Below, one piece after another: positions 35,037-43,414 of a stretch of 64,000 bases of DNA (the first letter of the stretch is position 1; each line of letters starts with the position of its first letter). The notes below the pieces were generated by a model that was not told the origin of the DNA, made no database searches, and was given only the letters and a program-made list of their open reading frames with translations. Source of the stretch: Lusitaniella coriacea LEGE 07157 (lineage in GTDB: Bacteria; Cyanobacteriota; Cyanobacteriia; Cyanobacteriales; Spirulinaceae). The DNA lies in assembly GCF_015207425.1 (NCBI RefSeq), contig NZ_JADEWZ010000027.1:1-64000 (forward strand), in the 5' to 3' direction. The translations under genes and the position numbers were made by a program.

Positions 35037-36548
35037 ATGAAATCATCCCTTGTCATTCTCTACCACCGAGAACCCTACGACGAAGTTGTCGAAAACGGCA
35101 AAGTCTTCTATCGGGAAAAGAAAAGTCCCAACGGCATTCTCCCCACCCTAAAAAGCTTCTTCGCCAATGCCGAACGCAGTACCTGGGTTGCTTGGAAACA
35201 AGTAACCACCAAACAGCGCTCCAACTTCCAAGACTGCATGACCTTTGAGGGACTCAACGAAAATTGCGTCGTGCGTCGCATTCCCCTCGCGCCAGAACAG
35301 GTCAAAAACTTTTACCACATCACCTCCAAAGAAGCCTTTTGGCCGATCCTACACTCCTTTCCCTGGCAGTTTGCCTACGACTCTTCTGATTGGGAAAACT
35401 TCAAGCACATCAACCAACTCTTTGCCAAAGCCGCTTGCGAAGATGCCGCAGACGACGCGCTGATTTGGGTTCACGACTATAACCTGTGGCTGGCTCCCTA
35501 CTATATTCGCCAGCAAATGCCCCATGTTAATATTGCCTTCTTCCACCACACTCCCTTCCCCTCCGCCGATATCTTCAATATTTTGCCTTGGCGGGAAGCC
35601 ATTGTGGACAGTCTGCTCGCCTGCGATTTGTGCGGGTTCCATATCCCCCGCTACGTGGAGAATTTCGTCTCTGTGGCAAGAAGCGTGCGCGATGTTGAAA
35701 TTGTGAAACAGATTCCCGTCGATCCCTCCTTCACTCCCTATGGGACGGCACTCGCCGAACCCCGAATGACCGCTCAACTGCGCTATAACAATCGAACCGT
35801 CGAACTTGATGCGTTTCCTGTGGGAACCAATCCCTCATACATTCGCAGTATCGTTGAAAAAGATACCGTAAAGGAGCGAGTTAAAGAAATTCGAGCAGAT
35901 GTTGGGAATAACAAGCTAATCGTCTCTGCGGGGCGCGTGGACTACGTAAAGGGAACCAAGGAAATGCTCCTGTCCTACGAACGCTTGCTCAACCGCAAAC
36001 CCGATTTACACGGCAAGGTGAATTTAATCGTGACGGCGGCAGCACCCGCACAAGGAATGCGAGTGTATAAAACCGCTCAGAGTGAAATCGAGCGACTGGT
36101 GGGCAAAATTAACGGACGCTTTGCCAAGCTCAATTGGACTCCCATTTTGTTATTTACTGCACCCCTAGATTTTGAAGAGTTGATGGCGGTGTATCGAGCG
36201 GCAGATATTGCCTGGATTACACCCTTGCGGGATGGATTGAATTTAGTGGCGAAAGAGTTTGTTGTCACCCATGCAGATGAAGGGGGCGTGCTGATTCTTT
36301 CGGAATTTGCTGGGTCTGCGGTAGAGTTGCCGAGTGCTGTGCTAACCAATCCTTATTCCTTCCACCATATGGACGAAGCGATCGATCGCGCGCTGACAAT
36401 GCCTGAAGATGAGCAAAAAGAGCGCATGGGTCAAATGTATCGTGCGATTTGCCGCTACGACGTTCAGCAGTGGGCAAACCATATGTTCCGAGAAGCGAAA
36501 GCAGCAGCAACGAATGCAACCTCCGAAGAAAACCTGACCTTAGCTTAA
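35037..36548 (+). CDS. ggpS: Glucosylglycerol-phosphate synthase
   Basis: A 503-residue GT20 glycosyltransferase related to trehalose-6-phosphate synthase. Key stretches are VHDYNLWLAPYYIRQQMP, the phosphate-binding SAGRVDYVKGTKEMLLSYE and the C-terminal DGLNLVAKEFVVTHADEGG. Length and context identify GgpS, which joins ADP-glucose to glycerol 3-phosphate. A GAGG ribosome site precedes the ATG. It is preceded by the phosphatase gene, with 248 bp between that contain a short heptamer-like repeat and possibly an own promoter, and followed 4 bp later by glpD. In known systems enzyme activity is directly salt-activated. Confidence 0.93.
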   Translation: MKSSLVILYHREPYDEVVENGKVFYREKKSPNGILPTLKSFFANAERSTWVAWKQVTTKQRSNFQDCMTFEGLNENCVVRRIPLAPEQVKNFYHITSKEAFWPILHSFPWQFAYDSSDWENFKHINQLFAKAACEDAADDALIWVHDYNLWLAPYYIRQQMPHVNIAFFHHTPFPSADIFNILPWREAIVDSLLACDLCGFHIPRYVENFVSVARSVRDVEIVKQIPVDPSFTPYGTALAEPRMTAQLRYNNRTVELDAFPVGTNPSYIRSIVEKDTVKERVKEIRADVGNNKLIVSAGRVDYVKGTKEMLLSYERLLNRKPDLHGKVNLIVTAAAPAQGMRVYKTAQSEIERLVGKINGRFAKLNWTPILLFTAPLDFEELMAVYRAADIAWITPLRDGLNLVAKEFVVTHADEGGVLILSEFAGSAVELPSAVLTNPYSFHHMDEAIDRALTMPEDEQKERMGQMYRAICRYDVQQWANHMFREAKAAATNATSEENLTLA

Positions 36549-36552
36549 AATC

Positions 36553-38232
36553 GTGCGAGATTTTTCTGTCATCGAACGTTCGGACTACGATCTCATCGTT
36601 ATTGGCGGTGGAATTAATGGCGCGGGGACTGCCAGAGATGGCGCGCTGCGCGGTTTAAAAACGCTGCTGGTGGAGAAGGGGGATTTTGCTGGCGGAACCA
36701 CCGGGTGGTCAACGCGCTTGATTCACGGCGGGTTGCGCTACTTGGAATATTTTGAGTTCAACTTGGTGCGGGAGTCGTTGAAGGAGCGAGAAATCCTCCT
36801 TAAGATTGCTCCCCATCTGGTTAAACCGATTCAAATGACGATTCCCCTTTATGCAGGGGGGGCGCGGAGTTATTGGGAAATTCAGGCGGGGATGGTGCTG
36901 TACGACCTGCTCAGTTTTGATAAAACGCTGCCCAACCATCGAATGCTACCAGCCCCAAAGATGCGGCAACTGTTTCGCGCTGTGAACGCCGAGGGTTTGA
37001 AGGGTGCGGCACAGTATTACGATTCCCAGGTGGCTTATGCGGAACGATTGGGTTTGGAGACGGTACTTTCTGCGAAGCAAGCGGGGGCGGATGTTTTTAA
37101 TTACGCTGCGGTGACCCAAATCGATCGTAATACCGATCGCGCGATCGCGGTGACTGTTCGAGACGAGTTAACCCAAAAAGAATATACCGTTGCTGTGGGG
37201 GCGCAAACCGTTATTGTCAATACATCGGGACCCTGGGTGGATGAAGTCTGCGCTTTGGGACAAAAAGGGAAGCAGAACGCGCCCATCGGAGATCGGAAAC
37301 TTGGCGGAACCAAAGGGTCTCACATCCTGGTTGACTCCTTCCCCGGCGCTCCCGATACAGCCTTATATGCAGAAGCCCAAGCGGACGGTCGCCCGTATTT
37401 TATCGTTCCTTGGCTGAATCGCTATTTGATTGGAACCACCGACCGTTACTACGACGGCGATCTCGATCGCGTGAAAGCGGATAATGAGGAAATTGACTAC
37501 TTGATTGCAGAAACCAACCGCATCATCCCCACTGCCCAACTCTCTCGCGAAGATGTGAAATTTACTTACGCGGGGATTCGTCCGCTTCCTTATGCAAAAG
37601 AAGGCACCAAACCCAGCAGCGTCACCCGCGCTCACATTTTGCACGACCACAAAGATGAGGGGGTTAATAATTTAATTTCCCTGATTGGCGGCAAACTGAC
37701 CACCTACCGCCAGGTGGCAGAAGAATTGGTCAATGGGGTGTATCGCAAGCGGGGGGAACCGATCGTCCCCTGTACCACCGCCACAACGCCCCTACCGGGC
37801 GCGATCGCGCCCAACGATCCTCGGATCGTTCGAGCGATTATCGACTGGGAGAAGACCCTCTCTCCAACTCGGATTGCCCATCTCTTTACCCTATACGGTG
37901 CGAGGGCGATGGAAGTATTAGATATAGTGAAGCAGGATCGCGAACTCGCCGAACCCATTGTTCCCCACTTGCCCGATATTAAAGCCCAAATCGTCTACGC
38001 CGTGGAGCGGGAAATGGCGCACACCCTCGTGGATCTTTGCCATCATCGCACCACCCTGGCATTACAAGATAATTATGGATTAGACGCGATCGCGCAAATT
38101 CTCCCCTGTTTGGAAAAATATTGCCACTGGGATTTAGAAACGCGCGATCGCGCCGTCGCCAACTATCACGCCTACCTCCAAGCCCATAACCTCCCCGACT
38201 ACGATTACCAAGCTACCCACTTAAGGCGGTAA
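36553..38232 (+). CDS. glpD: FAD-dependent glycerol-3-phosphate dehydrogenase
   Basis: A 559-residue flavoprotein. The FAD Rossmann motif is VIGGGINGAGTARDGAL, followed by GGTTGWSTRLIHGGLRYLE, and the C-terminal DAO domain contains LIGGKLTTYRQVAEEL. It oxidises glycerol 3-phosphate to dihydroxyacetone phosphate, passing electrons to quinone at the membrane surface. GTG start 4 bp after ggpS, so translation is probably coupled. Its presence beside gpsA allows both making and draining of the ggpS substrate. Confidence 0.92.
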   Translation: MRDFSVIERSDYDLIVIGGGINGAGTARDGALRGLKTLLVEKGDFAGGTTGWSTRLIHGGLRYLEYFEFNLVRESLKEREILLKIAPHLVKPIQMTIPLYAGGARSYWEIQAGMVLYDLLSFDKTLPNHRMLPAPKMRQLFRAVNAEGLKGAAQYYDSQVAYAERLGLETVLSAKQAGADVFNYAAVTQIDRNTDRAIAVTVRDELTQKEYTVAVGAQTVIVNTSGPWVDEVCALGQKGKQNAPIGDRKLGGTKGSHILVDSFPGAPDTALYAEAQADGRPYFIVPWLNRYLIGTTDRYYDGDLDRVKADNEEIDYLIAETNRIIPTAQLSREDVKFTYAGIRPLPYAKEGTKPSSVTRAHILHDHKDEGVNNLISLIGGKLTTYRQVAEELVNGVYRKRGEPIVPCTTATTPLPGAIAPNDPRIVRAIIDWEKTLSPTRIAHLFTLYGARAMEVLDIVKQDRELAEPIVPHLPDIKAQIVYAVEREMAHTLVDLCHHRTTLALQDNYGLDAIAQILPCLEKYCHWDLETRDRAVANYHAYLQAHNLPDYDYQATHLRR

Positions 38233-38261
38233 TCATTGATGACTGATAACCGATAACTGAA

Positions 38262-39215
38262 ATGACCCCAACCCCCTCCTCCCAACCCTCCACCACCCTA
38301 ACCATCCTCGGTCGCGGTGCCTGGGGAACCGCCCTCGCCAACCTTGCGCGCATCAACAACACCCCCGTTCAAACCTGGTCTTATCGCAGTGGAGACCCCC
38401 TTGAACCTGTTGTCAGCAACGCTAAGGTGATCCTTTCGGCGATCTCTATGAAAGGCGTTGCAGAACTCGCCACGCGCCTGAAAACCCTCCCCTTAGAATC
38501 GGACGTTATTTTTGTTACTGCAACCAAAGGCTTAGACCCTGCAACGAAACGCACTCCCTCCCAAATCTGGCAAACCACTTTCCCAAACCACCCCGTTGCC
38601 GTCCTTTCCGGGCCCAACCTCTCAAAAGAAATTGACCTCGGTTTGCCCGCCGCGACCGTTATTGCCAGCGAAGACCTAGCAGCAGCAGAAACCGTACAAG
38701 AATTATTCTCCTCCGATACCTTTCGGGTTTACACCAATACCGACCCCTTGGGAACAGAACTAGGGGGGACCCTAAAAAATGTCATGGCGATCGCGGTTGG
38801 GGTGTGCGACGGCCTTAAACTAGGAACCAACGCCCGTTCCGCATTAGTGACTCGCGCCCTCCCCGAAGTCATGCGCATCGGAACCCTCCTTGGCGGACAA
38901 GCAGAAACCTTCTACGGTTTGTCCGGACTCGGCGATATGCTGGCAACCTGCACCAGTCCCCTCAGCCGCAACTATCAAGTGGGTTACGGTTTAGCCCAAG
39001 GGAAAGCCTTAGATGATATTCTCGAAGAATTGGGCAGTACCGCAGAAGGCGTTAATACCACCTACGTGTTGATCGATCGCGTGTACGATGAGGGTATTTC
39101 TGCTCCCATTGCATGGCAAGTTTACCGCCTTCTCAAAGGAAAAATCACCCCCCAAGAAGCGGTCGCCGCCCTGATGGAGAGAGAATTAAAGCCGGAATAT
39201 TGCGACTTGCCATAG
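38262..39215 (+). CDS. gpsA: NAD(P)H-dependent glycerol-3-phosphate dehydrogenase
   Basis: A 317-residue soluble dehydrogenase with the N-terminal nucleotide-binding motif ILGRGAWGTALA (GxGxxG variant), the catalytic FVTATKG and VLSGPNLSKE stretches, and the C-terminal GLSGLGDMLATCTS. It reduces dihydroxyacetone phosphate to glycerol 3-phosphate, the acceptor for GgpS and the backbone for membrane lipids. It begins 29 bp after glpD, making it the last gene of the phosphatase-ggpS-glpD-gpsA operon. Its length is normal for the family. Confidence 0.95.
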   Translation: MTPTPSSQPSTTLTILGRGAWGTALANLARINNTPVQTWSYRSGDPLEPVVSNAKVILSAISMKGVAELATRLKTLPLESDVIFVTATKGLDPATKRTPSQIWQTTFPNHPVAVLSGPNLSKEIDLGLPAATVIASEDLAAAETVQELFSSDTFRVYTNTDPLGTELGGTLKNVMAIAVGVCDGLKLGTNARSALVTRALPEVMRIGTLLGGQAETFYGLSGLGDMLATCTSPLSRNYQVGYGLAQGKALDDILEELGSTAEGVNTTYVLIDRVYDEGISAPIAWQVYRLLKGKITPQEAVAALMERELKPEYCDLP

Positions 39216-39313
39216 CGCGATCGCAAAATCCTCACATTTATTTCCTACGCTACCCTCAGACTAAAAAGCTATCATCTGGCAATTTTTAGACTCCCAGCGC
39301 GATCGAATCAACA

Positions 39314-39838
39314 ATGGGTATCGAGGGCTCAATTGTGTCTACTGCTCTGATTTCAAACCTGTTCGTGGCGACCCCTATAATGCCTTCTTCTTTGCATTTT
39401 GCCACGCCGCCCATTGCAGCAAGTATGAATCAACCGCAAGAGTATGAAGCGTATATTGAATTAGCAATTGATGTTTTCAAAACGCGCGATCGAAAAGCGA
39501 TCGCGTTTCTTAAAAATTTTCTTTATGTATTGCCCTCGCCTTCTGCAATTGAAACAGTTCTGATCGTTGCTTTATATCGGCTAGCAGAAATCGAACCAGA
39601 CACCTGTCGCTCGATTTTACGCCATCCAGACTGGTTTATGCCCGAATTAGACCTTCGTTTATTCGTGCTTCGTCTTACCCTATCTCAATTGAAACACAAG
39701 GGCTTTGTTCCAGAACAAGACTTCCAAATTACCAACCAAGGTTTGTGGCTCAGTCATCGAGCGAAAGAAACTTTATGGAACGAGAATATTCCCAGTACTT
39801 GTTTGTTAATAGAAGAAGTTCTTCACATTAGCAAGTAA
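39314..39838 (+). CDS. Hypothetical protein
   Basis: A frame of 174 codons from the first ATG; an internal ATG at 39425 would leave 137 residues that begin MNQPQEYEAYIELAIDVF and look like the real folded part. The protein is helical, with an acidic and aromatic composition, a Leu-rich helix (LRLFVLRLTLSQLKHKG) and no recognisable catalytic motif. HIP1 sites occur in and before it. Family unknown to me. Confidence 0.6.
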   Translation: MGIEGSIVSTALISNLFVATPIMPSSLHFATPPIAASMNQPQEYEAYIELAIDVFKTRDRKAIAFLKNFLYVLPSPSAIETVLIVALYRLAEIEPDTCRSILRHPDWFMPELDLRLFVLRLTLSQLKHKGFVPEQDFQITNQGLWLSHRAKETLWNENIPSTCLLIEEVLHISK

Positions 39839-40091
39839 AAAGGCGATGGCAGTTCTTCAGTTTTAACGAGCGCGAGCATCCTATTTTTTCATTGTCCACT
39901 GACTAATTGCCTATTTCCTAAAGTCGATGACTTCATATCGCAGTTTGCTTAAGATCGTGAAATCGCGGAATTGAATAATACTTAATTCGCATCTAAAAAG
40001 TCAATTTTTCTATTTCCTGTTCCCTACTTCCTACTCCTCGCCAAATGTTTTGCCTTAAAAATGAATTTTAATATTTCCAAAATTATTGCCG

Positions 40092-40280
40092 ATGAATAAC
40101 TGTCCTTGCTGTTCTCGTAAAATGCTACGACACGCCCGCCATCAAAGTATCTATTGGTATTGTCTCTCCTGTCATCAGGAAATGCCAAACTTCGATCGCT
40201 CTTTGAAAGTCAGAAACGTTCTCGGAACCCGGTCAAGGAGATATTCAAACACATCGGTTTTCGCGTCAAAACCCCGATAA
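40092..40280 (+). CDS. Small zinc-ribbon protein
   Basis: A 62-residue basic protein. CPCC near the start and CLSC after about 22 residues (MNNCPCCSRKML ... YWYCLSCHQEMP) make a four-Cys zinc ribbon. The ATG at 40092 is chosen over an upstream TTG. Short proteins with this pattern occur widely in cyanobacteria; no function is known to me. The basic tail may bind nucleic acid. Confidence 0.65.
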   Translation: MNNCPCCSRKMLRHARHQSIYWYCLSCHQEMPNFDRSLKVRNVLGTRSRRYSNTSVFASKPR

Positions 40281-40330
40281 AGATATTTTTTGTCTCGGAC
40301 AAACGCTCTGCACGCTAATCCAAATTAAAA

Positions 40331-40648
40331 ATGATCTCCAACAATTTCAGTTCTCTATGGTTAATTCTTCTTGAAGAAATTGACAATGCCATCTACAGCT
40401 ACGACTTTACTGACTATCGAAATTATTTTTCCATTTTCGATATTTTTCCTACTTCTGAATTGCGACGAAAATTACTTGAGTATGCGGAAAGCAGAGTGAA
40501 AGATATTTCTGCGAACCTTAAAACCGATAAGCTACCCTATCGCTCTTTAGAAATGCGTTTGTATATCGAACGGGATTTACACAAAGGAATTAGCCGCATT
40601 CTGCAAACCCATTCAGAACCTTCTAATATCTGTCGGGTAACATTTTAG
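40331..40648 (+). CDS. Hypothetical protein (105 aa)
   Basis: A 105-residue helical protein, Tyr and Asp rich in the first half ([18 protein letters not shown]), with a basic region near the C-terminus. It starts 50 bp after the zinc-ribbon gene and may be co-transcribed with it. Its last codons overlap the end of the convergent queA gene by 4 bp. No motif recognised. Confidence 0.5.
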   Translation: MISNNFSSLWLILLEEIDNAIYSYDFTDYRNYFSIFDIFPTSELRRKLLEYAESRVKDISANLKTDKLPYRSLEMRLYIERDLHKGISRILQTHSEPSNICRVTF

Positions 40649-41706
40649 TTTGAGTCCTGGGGAAGCACGAGCATTGCGTCGCCGAAAGAATAGAAACGAT
40701 AGTGGTGCGCGATCGCGGTTTGATAGAGATCGAGCAATCGTTTGCGTCCCACCAAGGCACTCACCAACATCAATAAACTCGAACCCGGCAGGTGAAAATT
40801 AGTAATCACCCCCTCCACAACTTGCCACTGATAGCCGGGATAAATGAATAAATTGACCTTTCCAGAAAAGGGTTTGAGGGCTAAAGCTTGCTGTGCTGCC
40901 CCTTCCAACGCCCGTACTACCGTCGTTCCCACGGCAATGACTCGTCCCCCAGAATCTTTGGTTTTTTGAATCTGCTCGACGACAGCAGCGCTCACATCGA
41001 TCCATTCCCCGTGCATCTCGTGTTCGGTAATCTCCTCCACCTCCACCGGACGAAACGTCCCCACTCCAACGTGTAGCGTGATGTAGGCAATCTCGATCTG
41101 CTGGGCTTTGAGTTTCTGCAATAACTCCTCTGTAAAATGGAGTCCTGCGGTGGGTGCGGCAACTGCACCGGGTTGTTGCGCATAAACCGTTTGGTATTGG
41201 GCGGGGAGCGACTCCCTAGAGGTAATATAGGGCGGCAGAGGGATGCTGCCAAGGTCATCCAAGAGGGGAATTAAGGATTGTCCTTCCGGGAGGTCAAAGC
41301 GCAGGATGCGCCCCCCAGTTTTTTCATCTCGCGCGATCGCGGTAGCCCGGATTTTTTGTCCCTGGGGCGACTCGAACTCAATTTCCGCACCGAGTTTGAA
41401 GCGTTTTCCCGGCTTCACCAACGCCAACCAACAATTGGGTTGTTGCTCCTCCAATAACAATACTTCAACCTCCGCCCCCGTAGACTTGCGCCCGTACAAT
41501 CGCGCCGGGATGACGCGGGTATTATTCAACACCAATAAATCGCCGGGACGCAACCAATTGGGTAATTCGCGAAAAATATTGTGAACGTGGGTGGTGGGGG
41601 AATCGACAACCAACAAACGCGAAGAATCCCTCGGCGTGGCGGGGGTTTGGGCAATTCGTTCTGGGGGGAGTTCGTAGTGGTAGCTTGAGAGTGCGCGATC
41701 GTTCAT
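40645..41706 (-). CDS. queA: S-adenosylmethionine:tRNA ribosyltransferase-isomerase
   Basis: A 353-residue protein of normal QueA length. Typical stretches are [20 protein letters not shown] at the start, [32 protein letters not shown] and [17 protein letters not shown]. It transfers the ribosyl part of SAM to preQ1-modified tRNA to form epoxyqueuosine. It is convergent with the small unknown gene and has no queuosine-pathway neighbour. Confidence 0.95.
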   Translation of the reverse strand: MNDRALSSYHYELPPERIAQTPATPRDSSRLLVVDSPTTHVHNIFRELPNWLRPGDLLVLNNTRVIPARLYGRKSTGAEVEVLLLEEQQPNCWLALVKPGKRFKLGAEIEFESPQGQKIRATAIARDEKTGGRILRFDLPEGQSLIPLLDDLGSIPLPPYITSRESLPAQYQTVYAQQPGAVAAPTAGLHFTEELLQKLKAQQIEIAYITLHVGVGTFRPVEVEEITEHEMHGEWIDVSAAVVEQIQKTKDSGGRVIAVGTTVVRALEGAAQQALALKPFSGKVNLFIYPGYQWQVVEGVITNFHLPGSSLLMLVSALVGRKRLLDLYQTAIAHHYRFYSFGDAMLVLPQDSN

Positions 41707-41803
41707 TAGTGAAGGCAGGGGGGAGAAGGAAAACGGACTTCTACCTTACCTGAAATCCGATCTCTGAAGATGTTATCCATTACCTCTTGAAATCCATAAC
41801 AGT

Positions 41804-43345
41804 TTACAATCCCACCAATTCTATTGCGCGCTCTACTATTTCTGTAGCGCGTTCTCGTTCTCCCTTCTCAGCTAATGCACTGGCAATTTGGGCGAATGCC
41901 CAGGCTTTCTGTTCGCGATCGGTAATCGTTTGGGCAATTTGCAGCGCGCGCTCGATTTCTTCGGTTTTATCTGAGGCAAAAGCTATGTCGCTCAACACTT
42001 CTGCTTTCCGCCTTTCATGACCAATGAGTTGGGCTATATCCAAAGCGCGCTTGATTTCTCCAGTTCGGGTCAAGGCAATAGTTATCCAATACAACGTCTC
42101 GGCTTTCTGCTCATCATTAACAAGAGTCTGAACCGCGTCAAAAGTGCGCTCGATGTCTTCCGCTGCATCTAAGACAATAGCTATTTCACTCAACACCCAA
42201 GATTTCCGCCAATTATCGGCAATCGTTTGAACCACATCCAAGGCGCGCTCGATTTCTCCTGCGTCTGCGAGGGCAACGATAATATTGCTGAATAGGAGGG
42301 GTTTGGAGTCCTCATCGCTGAGAGTTTTGGCGATTTGCAGGGCGCGATCGAGTTCCCCCTTTTCGGCTAGACTCGGGGTAATGTCGCGTAATGCTTTGGC
42401 TTTTAGAGCGTCATCGACGATCGTTTGAGCGACTTCCATCGCTTGCTCGGTTTCCCCTGCTTTAGCGAAGGAAACGGCAATTCCCCATAACGTCCAGTCT
42501 CGATCCGCTTCATTGGGAATGGTTTGAGCGAGCTGTAAGGCGCGATTGATATGTTCTGCTTCAGTTAAGATATTGGCAATCTCGCGCAGGGTGAAGGCTC
42601 TGTCCCCTTCATTGAGAAGGGTTATAACGATGTTCAACGCGCGATCGATTTCTCCGATTTCGGCTAAATTAAGGGCGATGTTGCGCAATGCCCAAGCTTT
42701 CTGTCCTTCTTTCTCTGTGATGGTTTGAGCGAGGTTCAATGCGCGATCGATTTCCCCTGCTTTGGCAAGGATGAGGGTAATTCCGCGTAGCGTTGCGGCT
42801 TGCCCGATTTCGTTGGGATGGGTGTAAGCAACTTCCACCGCGCGATCGAAGTCTCCCATTTTAGCTAAGGTCTGTGCAACCTCACTCAAGGTAATCTCTT
42901 TCCACTCAGCATCGGTCATATTTTGAGCGAGTTGCAAGGCGCGCTCGATTGCTCCTTTTTGCACCAAGGCGACGGCAATTTTCTGAAACGCTAAACCTTT
43001 CTGTCCGCTATCGGGGAGGGTTTGAGCGATATTCAATGCTTGCTCGATTTTTCCCACTTCAACTAAGGCGACGGCAATCTGTCCGAACGCTTCTTCTTGT
43101 TGCTCTTTGTCGGTAATGGTTTGAGCGAATTGTATCGCGCGATCGCGCTGTCCAACTTTTACTAAGACTAAAGCAATGGCTAATACAACGGCAGAATTGG
43201 GCGGGGAGGTTGTGGGTGCTTCTCCTTGCACGAGTAGGAGCGCGTTTTCGTTTTGAGGGAGTGCCATTGCTGAGATACTTGCATTTGGTGCAATTAGGCT
43301 GAGGCTGGTTAGCAGGGCGATGAGAGCAGTTTGAGGTTTGAGCAT
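41804..43345 (-). CDS. Secreted 33-residue helical-repeat protein (paralogue 2)
   Basis: A 513-residue protein with signal peptide (LIALLTSLSLIAPNASISAM) and about 14 repeats of 33 residues. The consensus runs like IA..LA..GEIDRALQ.AQTI.D...K, a helix-turn-helix pair as in TPR- or HEAT-like solenoids. It is paralogous to the gene just upstream on the same strand, 69 bp away. The repeats should form a superhelical binding surface in the periplasm or outside the cell; no partner is known. Many repeats are encoded through the HIP1 core CGATCG within the IDRA codons. Confidence 0.75.
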   Translation of the reverse strand: MLKPQTALIALLTSLSLIAPNASISAMALPQNENALLLVQGEAPTTSPPNSAVVLAIALVLVKVGQRDRAIQFAQTITDKEQQEEAFGQIAVALVEVGKIEQALNIAQTLPDSGQKGLAFQKIAVALVQKGAIERALQLAQNMTDAEWKEITLSEVAQTLAKMGDFDRAVEVAYTHPNEIGQAATLRGITLILAKAGEIDRALNLAQTITEKEGQKAWALRNIALNLAEIGEIDRALNIVITLLNEGDRAFTLREIANILTEAEHINRALQLAQTIPNEADRDWTLWGIAVSFAKAGETEQAMEVAQTIVDDALKAKALRDITPSLAEKGELDRALQIAKTLSDEDSKPLLFSNIIVALADAGEIERALDVVQTIADNWRKSWVLSEIAIVLDAAEDIERTFDAVQTLVNDEQKAETLYWITIALTRTGEIKRALDIAQLIGHERRKAEVLSDIAFASDKTEEIERALQIAQTITDREQKAWAFAQIASALAEKGERERATEIVERAIELVGL

Positions 43346-43414
43346 AGCAATTTGTCAGTTTTCTTGTTGTGGGTCGATATTTTCGCGGTGTTGGGCGATC
43401 GCGCGACAATATGT

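Noticed and set aside
35037-36548. Trehalose-6-phosphate synthase
   Set aside because: The GT20 fold is shared, but glpD, gpsA, glpK and gghA around it and the ~500-residue length fit GgpS.
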